DNA of 64,000 bases. Source: Proteles cristata cristata. Lineage: Eukaryota; Chordata; Mammalia; Carnivora; Hyaenidae. The notes under the pieces are model-generated. The model ran no database searches, had not been told where the DNA came from, and saw only the letters and a program-made list of their open reading frames with translations. A program made the position numbers and the translations under genes. The stretch's first letter is position 1. Every line of letters begins with the position of its first letter. The stretch covers positions 186,001 through 250,000 of the forward strand of contig JAESUZ010000424.1 of assembly GCA_017311185.1 (NCBI GenBank), in the 5' to 3' direction. Of this stretch, positions 57,801-60,329 are shown in pieces.

Positions 57801-60329
57801 TAGTAAAAGTGTGATATTAATTGATCATTTTGCCTCCATTTCATCACAGATGATGCTGGCTGAATATCAGAGAGTGAAGTCAAAAATGCCTCCCACCATA
57901 GAGCAACTGATGGTCCCTCATCTGGCTAAGGTGGATGAGGCTCTCCAGCCTGGCTTGGCCGCCCTGACCTGGACGTCACTGAACATTGAGGTGTACTTAA
58001 AAAACTCTTTTGCGAAGATCGGTAAGTCTGTCTGAATAGTTATTATTTCTCATTTTGAAAGGCTGCATTCTTAACATCTATTGTATAACTTCTTTTAGAT
58101 ACTGGGATATAAATAATGAAATGAGACTGTTATTCTTACGCTGTTCCTCAGAGAATTTTACCAAAATACATGAATTCATTAACTTCCTGGAAACTATATA
58201 TATTCACTATTTAGTTTTATCTCCTGGAGATTAACTGCATTTAAAAATTATACTTATTATTGGACATTAGACTTTCAATAAGATGGTCCATTTAAGGTTG
58301 GAAAACTGTGGTCTCGGATGCTGAGTGACTTCTAATGTGATATAAATATAAGCAGTAAGGGTGAGTTTAGAACCCGGTTTCCATGCCTCCAAACCAATAT
58401 TCTTTCCAAAATACAGCTCCCTGGGAACTAAAACAGGAGGAAATAGGCTAATATTCTAGAGATATTTATAAAAGGTATAAAAACTTCATAATAAGAGTTA
58501 TCACAACCAAATTAGATCAGGCTCTACCAAACTAGACTTTAGTACTATTCTCCCTACAGAATATTAGGATCAGAACATTTGCATTTGGATGTCTTATTAT
58601 ATTGTTAGCTGGAGACAGGAGCTAGTTGCTAAAGAAGCTCTCCTTAGTTCTCTTATTCTGTTTTCTTTTTGTGATTTACATGAAGTATCTGCGATGGATG
58701 TCAGAAATCCAAAATGATTCTTAGGGGGTTAAAAATCAAGGTATCAGGACAGATGGTTCCTTCTGTGGGGGGAGAATCCTTTCCAGTTTCCAGAGGCTGC
58801 CTACATCCTTTGGCTCATGGTCACTTCATCTTCATAGCCAGTAACATAGTATTCTTAAATCTCATTCTCTCTGTTTCTCTGTTTTCATGCACTTTGACTC
58901 TCCTTCTTCCCTCTGATATTGGACTCTTATGGGTACACTGGCCCCACCTAGTGTAGATAATCCCCACCTAGATAATTTAGGACAGTTTCTATGTCTCAAG
59001 ATACTTAACTTGATCACTGCAAAGTCTCCTTTGCCATATCACATAGCATTTGGAGGGGATTAGGATGTGGACATCTTGGGGGATGGGGTGGGTCACAGAT
59101 GTCCTTGAAGAAGCTTTAAAGAATCAGGAATGGTAAAAAATTTTATTTCTTTACCTTTATATACTTACCTTAAAGTGTGGCTCTCTTCTAGTAGGAAATA
59201 AGCTTTCCAGGCAGAAGTTTTTGGTATCTTGATATTAGCTTAGGAATGGTTGAAAACTTTTAGGGCCTTATTCTATAGGAAGTAAAGGTATTTATTTAAG
59301 GGAACACTTTACACCTTTGATACATCATGAGTATATAACGTGGACTTTTCTGTATTCAATTTTAACTTCATTTCCTAGATGAAAACCAAAACCATATCAG
59401 AAGAAAAGAGAATTTACTCTGTGGTAGCCATTGAAAACTGTATTATCCCTTAGATGGAGCTTTATTAACCATCATTCCTACTTTTCATGTAAAAGTGTTA
59501 ATTTCCTCTGGAATTGACCTTTCTGTCTATGGAACTTAGTGTCCAGTATTACTTCAGCACAACTTTAAAAAAATGTACCTTATGATACTAACAGTAAAAG
59601 AAAAACTGAGGGACTTTCACATCAATAATATCTGTTGGGGCGCCTGGCTGGCACATTTGTTGGAGCATATGACTCTTGATCTTGGGATTGTGAGTTCAAG
59701 CCCCATGTTGGGTGTAGAGATTACTTAAAAACAAAATCTTAACAAAGAATTATCTGTTGAATACCTCCTGAGGAATAGGCGCAGAGCTGTGTTGAATAAG
59801 TAAGGGTTACAAGGAATTCTAGAAGAAGTAAAGACACATGAGTAGATGGGTAGGCAATATGGCGCACGTAGTGCTAGTATGATGTTCAGAGGTTGGTGCC
59901 AGTGCAGGAGGAGGAGGTCTTTCAGATATGTTCAGAGTAACAGGAAGCCTTCTGAGGGAGATGCATTCAAACCAGCCCTTCAAGTCTTGAGTCAGAGCCG
60001 GGAAACCCGTCAGAGGAAGGACAGTGTGAGAAAATCAAGTGAGACACAGTGGTCCCCAGTGACCTTAATCCTGATTTCATCACTGCAGATTGGCCATGTA
60101 CATCTTATTTTATTTATTTATTTATTTATTTATTTTGGGAAAAAATGCTTAATCTCTTGTATTCACTTTTATTTTTTCCAAAGAGGACCTGGAATTGCTG
60201 CTTGACAGAGTCAACGATCTGATGGAGTTCCGCATTGATGCCATTCTGGAAGAAATGAGCAGCATGCCGCTTTGCCAGCTTCCCCAGGAGGAGCCGCTTA
60301 CCTGTGCCGAGTTCCTCCAGAAGACAAAG
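9614..60329 (+). CDS. DNAH5: DNAH5 5' portion (17 coding exons, partial gene)
   Basis: This is the axonemal dynein heavy chain of the outer dynein arm, an ATP-driven minus-end microtubule motor in motile cilia. Joined exons: 9614-9670, 22121-22255, 25412-25496, 28865-29025, 30208-30429, 32931-33068, 33800-33976, 34925-35038, 36148-36255, 38615-38737, 39289-39504, 42650-42757, 49878-49963, 50971-51292, 52241-52447, 57850-58021, 60184-60329. They sum to 2577 nt, or 859 codons, with no stop and no frameshift. The translation follows the human DNAH5 N-terminus as I recall it, closely enough to separate it from the paralogue DNAH8. Only the tail (DHC_N1) is covered; the full protein is about 4,600 residues, so roughly 80% lies to the right. 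DNAH5 loss causes primary ciliary dyskinesia in people. The gene looks intact here. Exon numbering is by coding exon and assumes no non-coding first exon. Confidence 0.96.
10272..10517 (-). repeat. Carnivore tRNA-derived SINE with perfect TSD
   Basis: Reverse, near-consensus copy ending CCACCCAGGCGCCCC. It is flanked by an 18-bp perfect direct repeat TAGGACCCGGTTCTTCTA at 10254-10271 and 10518-10535. Together with its low divergence this points to a young insertion in intron 1. Confidence 0.95.
10590..10830 (+). repeat. L2 3' relic
   Basis: It shows the L2 end pattern 'ACTAGATTGTGAG...GGACAGGGATGACAG...', ending near the GAATGAAT tail. Old and diverged. Confidence 0.5.
11016..11451 (+). pseudogene. 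RPL35A: RPL35A processed pseudogene (retrocopy)
   Basis: This is an intronless, broken copy of the large-subunit ribosomal protein L35a mRNA. Clear matches are ATG at about 11081, the peptide block [20 protein letters not shown] in one frame, and NNTVTPGGK after it, followed by the 3' end with a stop, a short 3' UTR and an AATAAA signal near 11420. Damage includes a 2-base gain just after the ATG, a small loss near 11130 that shifts frame, another frameshift near 11300, and an in-frame 15-base loss near 11370. The flanks AGAATTTCCTCA (11004-11015) and AGAATTACCTCA (11452-11463) look like a target-site duplication with one mismatch, and the AG-rich run before the right copy is probably a decayed poly-A tail. 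It lies in sense within DNAH5 intron 1 and is not expected to make protein. Confidence 0.9.
13005..13425 (+). repeat. MER5A-type DNA transposon split by a SINE
   Basis: MER5A-like text occurs on both sides of a reverse SINE. At the left are 'GCTGAGCTGCATGTTAGAATTGCC' (read in pieces) and 'CAGGAATCAGTATTTTA'; at the right is 'CCCCATGATTCTAATGAGC'. This is a nested insertion. Confidence 0.55.
13160..13386 (-). repeat. Carnivore tRNA-derived SINE inside a MER5A relic
   Basis: Reverse copy with a long (GA)n run at 13181-13204 and a diverged head ending 'CTAGGCATCCCC'. It interrupts older hAT-type sequence. Confidence 0.85.
14740..14870 (+). repeat. Old dispersed mammalian repeat (L2-like text)
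   Basis: Contains the familiar 'CTATGTCCCAGGTACTGTTC' and 'GTGGAGCTGATAGTCTTGCA' phrases of an old interspersed family. Family name uncertain; related copies are near 54790 and 63500. Confidence 0.4.
16010..16140 (-). repeat. MIR-like relic
   Basis: Reverse MIR-type text ('GCTTTTGGGAAATTGTTAATG', 'TCAGTTTCCTGGTGTGGAGG', each read in part). Short and diverged. Confidence 0.4.
16511..16743 (-). repeat. Carnivore tRNA-derived SINE with TSD
   Basis: Reverse, near-consensus copy. The flanks 'AAGACTGCTCCCACTT' (about 16495-16510) and 'AGGACTGCTCCCACTT' (about 16745-16760) form a target duplication with one mismatch. Confidence 0.93.
17140..17342 (-). repeat. Carnivore tRNA-derived SINE
   Basis: Reverse copy with a GA-rich body and the head 'GAGCCACCCAGGCGCC'. 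Part of the middle is missing compared with full copies. It is followed at 17370-17455 by a possible MIR scrap. Confidence 0.88.
17480..18540 (+). promoter_or_regulatory. Repeat-poor block in intron 1, candidate enhancer
   Basis: Apart from simple C-rich (about 17611-17650) and TATA-like (18160-18183) tracts, I recognise no repeats. It holds MYB-type cores (CCGTTG near 17711, CAACGG near 17770, ACCGTT near 17793), a forkhead-like TATTTGTTT near 17877, and the X-box-like palindrome. MYB, FOXJ1 and RFX factors all act in multiciliated-cell differentiation. Single short motifs are weak evidence; the cluster is a hypothesis. Confidence 0.3.
18232..18245 (+). promoter_or_regulatory. RFX X-box-like palindrome in intron 1
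   Basis: GTTGCCATGGCAGA matches the palindromic X-box GTTGCCATGGCAAC at 12 of 14 positions, including a perfect GTTGCC half and the AT spacer. RFX factors (RFX2, RFX3) bind X-boxes and switch on ciliary genes together with FOXJ1. The site sits in a mostly repeat-free block of intron 1 of a motile-cilia gene, which raises the prior for a real enhancer. Binding is inferred. Confidence 0.45.
18561..18785 (+). repeat. Carnivore tRNA-derived SINE with TSD
   Basis: Forward copy from GGGGCTCCCGGGTGGCTCAG to an AAACAAACAAAC tail. The flanks AAATGTGCTTCTGTCT (about 18545-18560) and AAATTTGCTTCTGTTT (about 18787-18802) are an imperfect target duplication. Confidence 0.9.
19032..19049. repeat. (TG)n microsatellite
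   Basis: Nine TG units in intron 1. Confidence 0.85.
19220..19700 (+). repeat. Old MaLR-like LTR relic
   Basis: Degenerate text with the order of phrases seen in mammalian MaLR-type LTRs (for example 'CAGCATGGTGGCTGGGTTCC' near 19544). Low certainty; no clean ends seen. Confidence 0.35.
20165..20375 (+). mobile_element. MER20 (hAT-Charlie DNA transposon)
   Basis: A non-autonomous hAT-type element with the MER20 core 'GGGCAATGTCTGGAGACATT' and the terminal phrase 'TTGAGAACCC'. The 172-codon minus-strand ORF over 20003-20521 overlaps this repeat and is not a gene. It is immobile relic DNA. Confidence 0.85.
20550..20761 (-). repeat. Carnivore tRNA-derived SINE
   Basis: Reverse, near-consensus copy ending GAGCCACCCAGGCGCCCC. 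No clean target duplication could be read by eye. Confidence 0.92.
20780..21285 (+). repeat. L2 3' fragment
   Basis: About 0.5 kb of L2-like sequence. It includes the 'CCCTAATGTGGTTCACAAGA' stretch, 'CTTGGCCTTTGCACGTGCAG' and the terminal 'GGTTTAATAAATGCATGTTG'. Short ORFs here are repeat-derived. Confidence 0.65.
21360..21940 (+). repeat. Old L1/HAL1-type 3' fragment
   Basis: Phrases such as 'GAATAAATTATGGTACATCC', then a trailing 'TTTCTGGATGGCAGATGATT', match the 3' part of old L1-like elements. It ends about 180 bp before exon 2. Confidence 0.55.
22121..22255 (+). CDS. DNAH5: DNAH5 coding exon 2 (residues 20-64)
   Basis: The exon has 45 codons between a pyrimidine-rich acceptor (TTTCTTACAG) and the donor CAG|GTGAGA, with phase 0 on both sides. 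It encodes a basic start ([17 protein letters not shown]), then a segment reading [19 protein letters not shown]. This is the far N-terminus of the heavy-chain tail, ahead of the annotated DHC_N1 domain. The upstream flank is an old L1-type fragment ending about 180 bp before the exon. Confidence 0.95.
22804..22915 (-). repeat. Truncated SINE-like fragment with (GA)n
   Basis: A T-rich stretch is followed by a GAGAGA run (22849-22874) and GGGA repeats, as in a reverse carnivore SINE tail and body, but the tRNA-like head is missing. Confidence 0.45.
23300..23450 (+). repeat. MIR-like relic
   Basis: It shows the order 'ATCCCATCTAATTTTCATGA', a GGAGGTAGATAATATTATT segment and 'ACACACAGAAGGAGACAGAG' expected of a degraded MIR. 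Confidence 0.45.
23900..24640 (-). mobile_element. Ancient L1 fragment (L1M-type)
   Basis: Reverse copy with the familiar order of L1 ORF2 end and 3' UTR phrases: 'AATCTTCCACTCTACTTTTT', 'CTTCATCCATGTTGTAGCCT', 'TCTGTTAATGAACAGTTGGA', 'TACATTCTCACCAACAGTGT'. Many substitutions and indels; no ORF remains. Confidence 0.8.
24680..24869 (+). repeat. Carnivore tRNA-derived SINE with TSD
   Basis: Forward copy (GGGGTACCTGGATGGCTCAG). The flanks 'AAAATTGCTTCCA' and 'AAAATGTGCTTCCA' suggest a target duplication with small changes. Confidence 0.88.
25412..25496 (+). CDS. DNAH5: DNAH5 coding exon 3 (residues 65-92, split codon 93)
   Basis: The exon is 85 nt, entered in phase 0 and left in phase 1 (TCA G|GTATCC). 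It encodes [20 protein letters not shown] followed by QDVEVAES. The acceptor is TTTTCCCACAG. The split Gly codon is completed by GA at the start of exon 4. An 85-nt exon followed by a 161-nt exon restores phase 0, so skipping either alone would shift the frame. Confidence 0.95.
26325..26541 (-). repeat. Carnivore tRNA-derived SINE with TSD
   Basis: Reverse copy in intron 3. The flanks AGAAAGTGCATGACACCTTT (from about 26307) and AGAAAGTCCATTGCACTTTG (from about 26542) are a diverged target duplication, so the insertion is old. Confidence 0.88.
26786..27025 (+). repeat. Carnivore tRNA-derived SINE with perfect TSD
   Basis: Forward, near-consensus copy with a long (CT)n run. It is flanked by AAAATTGAGACCATTC at about 26770-26785 and 27026-27041. 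It is young by its low divergence and intact flanks. Confidence 0.94.
27110..27785. other. GC/CpG-richer island in intron 3, unidentified
   Basis: This block is clearly richer in GC and CpG than its surroundings (for example around 27410-27455 and 27690-27780). It holds overlapping minus-strand ORFs of 103 and 108 codons and a plus ORF of 75 codons. None shows a domain I recognise. It could be a retrocopy, an LTR fragment or a regulatory island. I see no splice-site or poly-A evidence. Confidence 0.35.
27830..28070 (+). repeat. MIR
   Basis: A good match to the MIR core order, ending with 'CTGAGGCGCAGAAAGACTAA' and 'CTCGCCCAAGGTCACATGAA', both typical MIR phrases. Confidence 0.75.
28402..28630 (-). 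repeat. Carnivore tRNA-derived SINE
   Basis: Reverse copy with a (GA)n run and the head GAGCCACCCAGGCGCCCC. A CTCATT flank appears on both sides. It lies 234 bp upstream of exon 4. Confidence 0.92.
28865..29025 (+). CDS. DNAH5: DNAH5 coding exon 4 (residues 93-146)
   Basis: The exon is 161 nt. The acceptor is TGCATTTGTAG and the donor AAG|GTAAGG, leaving in phase 0. The peptide begins [20 protein letters not shown], then [20 protein letters not shown] and [14 protein letters not shown]. The Gly/Ser-rich start looks like a linker before a hydrophobic strand-like segment ([11 protein letters not shown]). A reverse SINE ends 234 bp upstream. Confidence 0.95.
29540..30110 (+). repeat. Old ERV-type LTR relic in intron 4
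   Basis: The 3' part ('CTTGCTTCTAAGTGTCTGCA', then 'CTCATTCGGTTGGTCTCCAT') resembles the ends of old mammalian ERV-class LTRs. No flanking duplication, internal gene or second LTR seen. It ends about 100 bp before exon 5. Confidence 0.4.
30208..30429 (+). CDS. DNAH5: DNAH5 coding exon 5 (residues 147-220)
   Basis: The exon has 74 codons in phase 0, from acceptor TGTTCCAG to donor AAG|GTAAGA. It encodes [60 protein letters not shown] and [14 protein letters not shown]. This is the leucine-rich helical stretch that leads into the DHC_N1 tail domain, and it contains the strongly conserved '[17 protein letters not shown]' motif seen in this dynein group. The frame runs open a further 51 codons into intron 5, which is chance read-through. 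Confidence 0.96.
32703..32738. repeat. (GT)18 microsatellite
   Basis: An uninterrupted dinucleotide run of 36 bp, likely polymorphic, 193 bp upstream of exon 6. Confidence 0.95.
32759..32868 (+). repeat. Internally deleted carnivore SINE
   Basis: Head (GGGGTGCCTGGGTGGCTCAG) and tail (CTCTCTCTCAAAATAAATAA) are present but about half of the body is missing. The flanks AAAGTTAGCACCATCAT and GAAATTAGCATCATTTT resemble a target duplication. The tail ends 62 bp before exon 6. Confidence 0.88.
32931..33068 (+). CDS. DNAH5: DNAH5 coding exon 6 (residues 221-266)
   Basis: The exon has 46 codons in phase 0. The acceptor TTTTAATTAG sits in a T-rich tract; the donor is CAG|GTAATT. It encodes [40 protein letters not shown] and IKQTEQ, the start of the DHC_N1 domain (pattern 'NPETL..IE.C...W..Q'). 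A deleted SINE and an uninterrupted (TG)18 tract lie 63 and 193 bp upstream of the acceptor. Confidence 0.96.
33800..33976 (+). CDS. DNAH5: DNAH5 coding exon 7 (residues 267-325)
   Basis: The exon has 59 codons in phase 0. The acceptor is TATTTTCAG. The donor AAG|GTTGTC is a poor match to GTRAGT at +3 to +5. It encodes [59 protein letters not shown]. '[12 protein letters not shown]...L..L' is a typical DHC_N1 signature. The start is fixed by continuity with exon 6 ([13 protein letters not shown]). Confidence 0.96.
34320..34760 (+). repeat. Old MaLR/MER-type LTR-like relic in intron 7
   Basis: It starts with 'GTAACAAATTATCCTAACAC' and 'TTAGCAACTTAAAACAGCAA', then Gly/Cys-like GC-rich text, the order found in MaLR-type LTRs of mammals. 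Ends uncertain. Confidence 0.5.
34925..35038 (+). CDS. DNAH5: DNAH5 coding exon 8 (residues 326-363)
   Basis: The exon has 38 codons in phase 0. The acceptor is TTGTGCTTAG and the donor CCG|GTGAGT. It encodes [38 protein letters not shown]. The run '[14 protein letters not shown]...PLY..DP' is a well-conserved DHC_N1 block found across axonemal heavy chains. A Tigger-type DNA transposon begins 142 bp downstream. Confidence 0.97.
35181..35509 (+). mobile_element. Tigger-type MITE (pogo/Tc1 DNA transposon)
   Basis: About 329 bp with near-perfect terminal inverted repeats (TAGTTGACCCTTGAGCAA at the left, TTGTTCAAGGGTCAACTG at the right), flanked by TA dinucleotides as expected for this superfamily. 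Too short to encode a transposase. Its right end abuts the TATC repeat. Confidence 0.88.
35513..35723. repeat. Compound (TATC)n microsatellite, partly duplicated
   Basis: Two long TATC/CTAT tracts (about 35513-35570 and 35642-35723) are separated by TGTC-rich text. Each is followed by near-identical sequence: GAGATGGATATGCAATATTC after the first and AAGATGGATATGCAATATTA after the second. This suggests a tandem duplication of tract plus flank. The 'YLSIYLSI' ORFs here are artefacts. Confidence 0.93.
36148..36255 (+). CDS. DNAH5: DNAH5 coding exon 9 (residues 364-399)
   Basis: The exon has 36 codons in phase 0. The acceptor is GTCTTCCAG and the donor AAG|GTAAGT matches consensus. It encodes [36 protein letters not shown]. 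'[24 protein letters not shown]' is the most recognisable motif of the dynein tail family. The preceding 33 codons are open in the same frame in the intron but are not homologous. Confidence 0.97.
36497..36704 (-). repeat. Carnivore tRNA-derived SINE
   Basis: Reverse copy in intron 9, ending CCATCCAGGCACCCC, moderately diverged. Confidence 0.88.
38040..38460 (+). repeat. Old L1 3' UTR fragment with (CA)n
   Basis: The order 'GGGGGTTGCCAGAGGCCGGG', 'CATAGAGACTATAGTTAATA', then 'GTTGTACACCTGAAATAAAG' is typical of old L1 3' UTRs. A (CA)16 run at 38277-38308 sits inside it. It ends about 150 bp before exon 10. Confidence 0.7.
38277..38308. repeat. (CA)16 microsatellite
   Basis: An uninterrupted dinucleotide run preceded by an alternating GCGCGCATGCACG stretch, a sequence type that can form Z-DNA. 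Confidence 0.93.
38615..38737 (+). CDS. DNAH5: DNAH5 coding exon 10 (residues 400-440)
   Basis: The exon has 41 codons in phase 0. The acceptor is GGGAAATTCCAG and the donor GAG|GTAACG. It encodes [41 protein letters not shown]. The family pattern 'VTNQ.I..CK.YI...G...IW.QP...' is clear. Intron 9 holds a reverse SINE and an old L1 3' segment with a (CA)n tract. Confidence 0.96.
39289..39504 (+). CDS. DNAH5: DNAH5 coding exon 11 (residues 441-512)
   Basis: The exon has 72 codons in phase 0. The acceptor is TTTTAATTTTAAG and the donor CAG|GTTCTG is a weak match. It encodes [72 protein letters not shown]. '[15 protein letters not shown]' is a standard DHC_N1 block. The donor lies inside a 15-bp direct repeat that flanks a SINE just inside intron 11, so a second copy of the donor-like sequence lies 142 bp downstream. 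Use of the second copy would read into the SINE and soon meet an in-frame TAA. Confidence 0.96.
39518..39644 (-). repeat. Older-class carnivore SINE whose TSD spans the exon 11 donor
   Basis: Reverse copy of the second SINE class, with head-side text 'GAGCCAGCCAGGTGCCCC' and body 'CAACATGGGACTTGAACTCA'. It is flanked by a perfect 15-bp repeat AGGTTCTGTACTTTA at 39503-39517 and 39645-39659. The left copy is the last two bases of exon 11 plus the splice donor. The element therefore begins 14 bases into intron 11. Confidence 0.93.
40900..41300 (+). repeat. L2 3' relic
   Basis: Good end match: 'GAGGGCAGGGACACTTGTTT', 'CATATAATAGGTGTGCAATA', then AATACCTGTCAAGTAAATG, the usual L2 terminal order. 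Confidence 0.7.
41881..41911. repeat. G-rich tract
   Basis: Runs of 6, 11 and 5 G with short breaks on the + (sense) strand. It could form a G-quadruplex in DNA or in the nascent transcript. Confidence 0.75.
42172..42371 (-). repeat. Carnivore tRNA-derived SINE
   Basis: Reverse copy with a (GA)n run, ending CCACCCAGACACCCC. Short AGAAATTTT flanks on both sides suggest a target duplication. Confidence 0.9.
42650..42757 (+). CDS. DNAH5: DNAH5 coding exon 12 (residues 513-548)
   Basis: The exon has 36 codons in phase 0. The acceptor is ATAACATTTCAG and the donor CAC|GTAAGT. It encodes [36 protein letters not shown]. 'YN.LDQRK..FD.DYEEF' is a conserved DHC_N1 motif. Intron 12 that follows is the second longest complete intron here (7.1 kb) and carries an antisense LTR and an L1. 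Confidence 0.97.
43710..43935 (+). repeat. MIR
   Basis: A clear MIR order: 'AGCACTTTATGGGTGTTAAT', 'AAAGGCACAGCGAGGTTGAG', 'TGACTTGCCCAAAGATAACA'. Confidence 0.75.
44625..45240 (-). mobile_element. Endogenous retrovirus LTR (gammaretrovirus-like), antisense to DNAH5
   Basis: Read on the minus strand this has LTR anatomy: CCAAT-type boxes (plus-strand ATTGG near 44846 and 44885), a TATA box (44781-44789), about 80 bases downstream an AATAAA signal (44701-44706), and a 3' end of GTTTCA at 44625. A purine-rich run on the minus strand (plus 45240-45259) resembles the polypurine tract that precedes the U3 start, so this would be the 3' LTR. No second LTR or intact gene is visible. The right end and the flanking duplication could not be fixed. 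It is an old, inactive copy; its class is inferred from layout only. Confidence 0.7.
45241..45540 (-). other. Possible internal remnant of the same endogenous retrovirus
   Basis: CpG-bearing sequence next to the polypurine-like run, where the 3' internal part of the provirus would lie. The short ORFs of 67 codons (minus) and 95 codons (plus) match no retroviral protein I can recognise, so this is a guess from position. Confidence 0.3.
45849..45875. repeat. (CA)n microsatellite
   Basis: About 13 AC units followed by ATATAT. Confidence 0.9.
45908..46112 (-). mobile_element. LINE-1 3' end fragment
   Basis: Reverse carnivore L1 3' UTR (AACACCCAGTGCTCATCCCA, then the C-rich 'GTCCCTCCTCCCCGCC' stretch), about 0.2 kb, followed at once by an older-class SINE. 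Confidence 0.85.
46113..46216 (-). repeat. Older-class carnivore SINE
   Basis: Reverse copy: 'AATCTTTACACCCAACGTGG', 'CCCTGAGATCAAGAGTCACA', ending 'GAGCCAGCCAGGCGCCCC'. Confidence 0.88.
46304..46518 (-). repeat. Carnivore tRNA-derived SINE
   Basis: Reverse, full-length copy ending 'CCACTCAGGCACCC'. It abuts another SINE at its right. Confidence 0.9.
46521..46706 (-). repeat. Diverged carnivore SINE
   Basis: Reverse copy with a GA-rich body and a degraded head ('AACCACTCAGGAGACC'). It is the third SINE in a row, giving a 600-bp SINE cluster. Confidence 0.8.
47441..48086 (+). mobile_element. LINE-1, 5'-truncated, with TSD
   Basis: Forward copy holding the end of ORF2 (peptide text such as [20 protein letters not shown], then [20 protein letters not shown]), the 3' UTR and an A-rich tail. 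It is flanked by GAATGTTTGTTTA (47428-47440) and GAATGTTTAGTTA (48087-48099), a target duplication with small changes. In sense with DNAH5; inactive because the 5' part is missing. Confidence 0.92.
48172..48249. repeat. AT-rich/(TATA)n-(CA)n microsatellite
   Basis: An imperfect ATATAT run moving into TGTATA and ACACAC. Likely variable and self-complementary. Confidence 0.85.
49085..49215 (+). repeat. hAT-Charlie-type relic
   Basis: Phrases 'GGATCAGCAAACTATGCCCA' and 'CTGTCTGGCCCCTTACAGAG' are typical of a common mammalian hAT element. The middle is diverged. Confidence 0.55.
49735..49822 (+). repeat. Small L1 3' scrap
   Basis: 'GATGTACATCTGAAACTAAA', then an A-rich tail with AAATAAA, as at the end of some L1 3' UTRs. 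It ends 55 bp before exon 13. Confidence 0.45.
49878..49963 (+). CDS. DNAH5: DNAH5 coding exon 13 (residues 549-576, split codon 577)
   Basis: The exon is 86 nt, entered in phase 0 and left in phase 2 (GAA AG|GTAAAA). The acceptor is TATTTTAG. It encodes [28 protein letters not shown]. The split codon AG|T gives Ser with exon 14; my recollection of human DNAH5 is Arg there (KKFERLNIPN). Exons 13 and 14 together restore phase 0. Confidence 0.95.
50268..50360 (-). repeat. Older-class carnivore SINE
   Basis: Reverse copy in intron 13: 'GTGACCCTGAGATCAAGAGT', ending 'GAGCCAGCCAGGCACCC'. Confidence 0.85.
50468..50670 (-). repeat. Carnivore tRNA-derived SINE
   Basis: Reverse copy with a diverged head ending CAAGAGCCCC; followed 30 bp on by another. 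Confidence 0.87.
50700..50908 (-). repeat. Carnivore tRNA-derived SINE beside exon 14
   Basis: Reverse copy ending GAGCCACCCAGGTGTCCC, only 62 bp before the exon 14 acceptor. With the two SINEs at its left, it fills most of the 1-kb intron 13. Confidence 0.9.
50971..51292 (+). CDS. DNAH5: DNAH5 coding exon 14 (residues 577-684)
   Basis: This is the longest exon in the window (322 nt). The acceptor is TTTTTTATCAG and the donor CAA|GTGAGT. After the split Ser it encodes [107 protein letters not shown]. 'PPIAGKI.WARQLF.RI..P' followed by 'YN..AKVL.EFE..YHRAW' is diagnostic of the axonemal dynein tail. A reverse SINE ends only 62 bp upstream of the acceptor. Confidence 0.97.
52241..52447 (+). 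CDS. DNAH5: DNAH5 coding exon 15 (residues 685-753)
   Basis: The exon has 69 codons in phase 0. The acceptor is CTTGACACAG and the donor AAG|GTATGG. It encodes [69 protein letters not shown]. 'L.VNFDP.IL.L.RET..M..MGLE.P' is a highly conserved dynein heavy-chain tail motif. The frame stays open 49 codons past the donor by chance. Confidence 0.97.
52670..53640 (+). repeat. Old dispersed mammalian repeat, split by a SINE
   Basis: Diverged text with phrases I associate with a common old interspersed family ('GAGATGATGGTGGCTTGAAA' near 52800, 'AAGAAGAGCAGAGGTCCTAC' near 53437). The family name is uncertain. A SINE interrupts it at about 53266. Confidence 0.5.
53266..53376 (+). repeat. Older-class carnivore SINE with TSD
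   Basis: Forward copy: 'TGGTGCCTGGCTGGCTTTGT', 'TTGTGAGTTCAAGCCCAACA', an A-rich tail. The flanks AATATAGTTGGTATTTA and AATATAGTTGGTGTTTA form a target duplication with one mismatch. Confidence 0.9.
54446..54655 (+). repeat. Carnivore tRNA-derived SINE with TSD
   Basis: Forward copy (GGGACACCTGGGTGGCTTAG). The flanks 'AAAATGATAATATATG' and 'AAAATGGAAATATATG' are an imperfect target duplication. Confidence 0.9.
54780..55745 (+). repeat. Old dispersed mammalian repeat (same family as 52670-53640)
   Basis: About 1 kb of repeat text with the order 'TGCATGTCAGGTACTCTTTC', 'TTGGACAAAACAGACAAAAT', 'TGCAAAGGCCCTGAGGCTAG', 'GATCATTCTTGCTGCTAAAT', 'GTTTTGGACATGTTAAATTT'. The longest ORF in the window (231 codons, minus, 55050-55745) lies in it and is read antisense to the repeat, so I do not call it a gene. 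Confidence 0.6.
55836..56040 (+). repeat. Carnivore tRNA-derived SINE
   Basis: Forward copy ('GCACCTGGGTGGCTTAGTCA' to an AAAATAAAAAA tail). The flanks AAGATTTGGCGT and AAGACTTGGCTT suggest a target duplication. It is followed at once by the L1 target site. Confidence 0.88.
56085..57187 (-). mobile_element. LINE-1, 5'-truncated, with perfect 18-bp TSD
   Basis: Reverse copy of about 1.1 kb: T-rich tail at the left, 3' UTR, then the C-terminal part of ORF2. The minus frame at 56699-57160 reads for example [20 protein letters not shown] and [20 protein letters not shown], typical of mammalian L1 ORF2p. The reverse transcriptase and endonuclease domains are missing, so it is inactive. It is flanked by GGGCTGAGGCAGATTTCT at 56067-56084 and 57188-57205. 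It is antisense to DNAH5. Confidence 0.95.
57223..57437 (-). repeat. Carnivore tRNA-derived SINE with perfect TSD
   Basis: Reverse, near-consensus copy flanked by GACCCCAACATTTT at 57209-57222 and 57438-57451. Its target site starts only 3 bases right of the L1 target duplication. Confidence 0.95.
57850..58021 (+). CDS. DNAH5: DNAH5 coding exon 16 (residues 754-810, split codon 811)
   Basis: The exon is 172 nt, entered in phase 0 and left in phase 1 (ATC G|GTAAGT). The acceptor is TTTCATCACAG. It encodes [57 protein letters not shown]. 'L.P.L..V...[13 protein letters not shown]' is the classic block near the C-terminal end of the DHC_N1 region. The split codon G|AG gives Glu; I recall Lys in human. 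Confidence 0.97.
59638..59747 (+). repeat. Older-class carnivore SINE with TSD
   Basis: Forward copy: 'GGGCGCCTGGCTGGCACATT', 'GAGTTCAAGCCCCATGTTGG', an A-rich tail. The flanks AATAATATCTGTTG and AAGAATTATCTGTTG share ATCTGTTG and suggest a target duplication. Confidence 0.88.
60105..60138. repeat. (TTTA)n tract near exon 17
   Basis: About eight TTTA units, possibly the remnant tail of a SINE, ending 45 bp before the exon 17 acceptor. Confidence 0.85.
60184..60329 (+). CDS. DNAH5: DNAH5 coding exon 17 (residues 811-859), last exon seen
   Basis: The exon is 146 nt and leaves in phase 0. The acceptor is TTTTTTCCAAAG: the next AG, two bases on, would break the frame, so the first is chosen. 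The donor AAG|GTTATT is weak at +3 and +4. It encodes [49 protein letters not shown]. This is the 'L...VNDL...RI...L..M' helical end of DHC_N1 plus a DNAH5-type extension. Exon 18, expected to begin DLCVNGAQ or similar, was not found up to base 64000. A (TTTA)n tract lies about 45 bp upstream. Confidence 0.95.

Larger units (their letters stand above)
58022..60183 (+). other. DNAH5 intron 16: content
   Basis: Mostly unique AT-rich sequence without a recognisable exon. It holds one older-class SINE (59638-59747), a possible old repeat at 59840-60030 and a (TTTA)n run (60105-60138) close to exon 17. Confidence 0.65.
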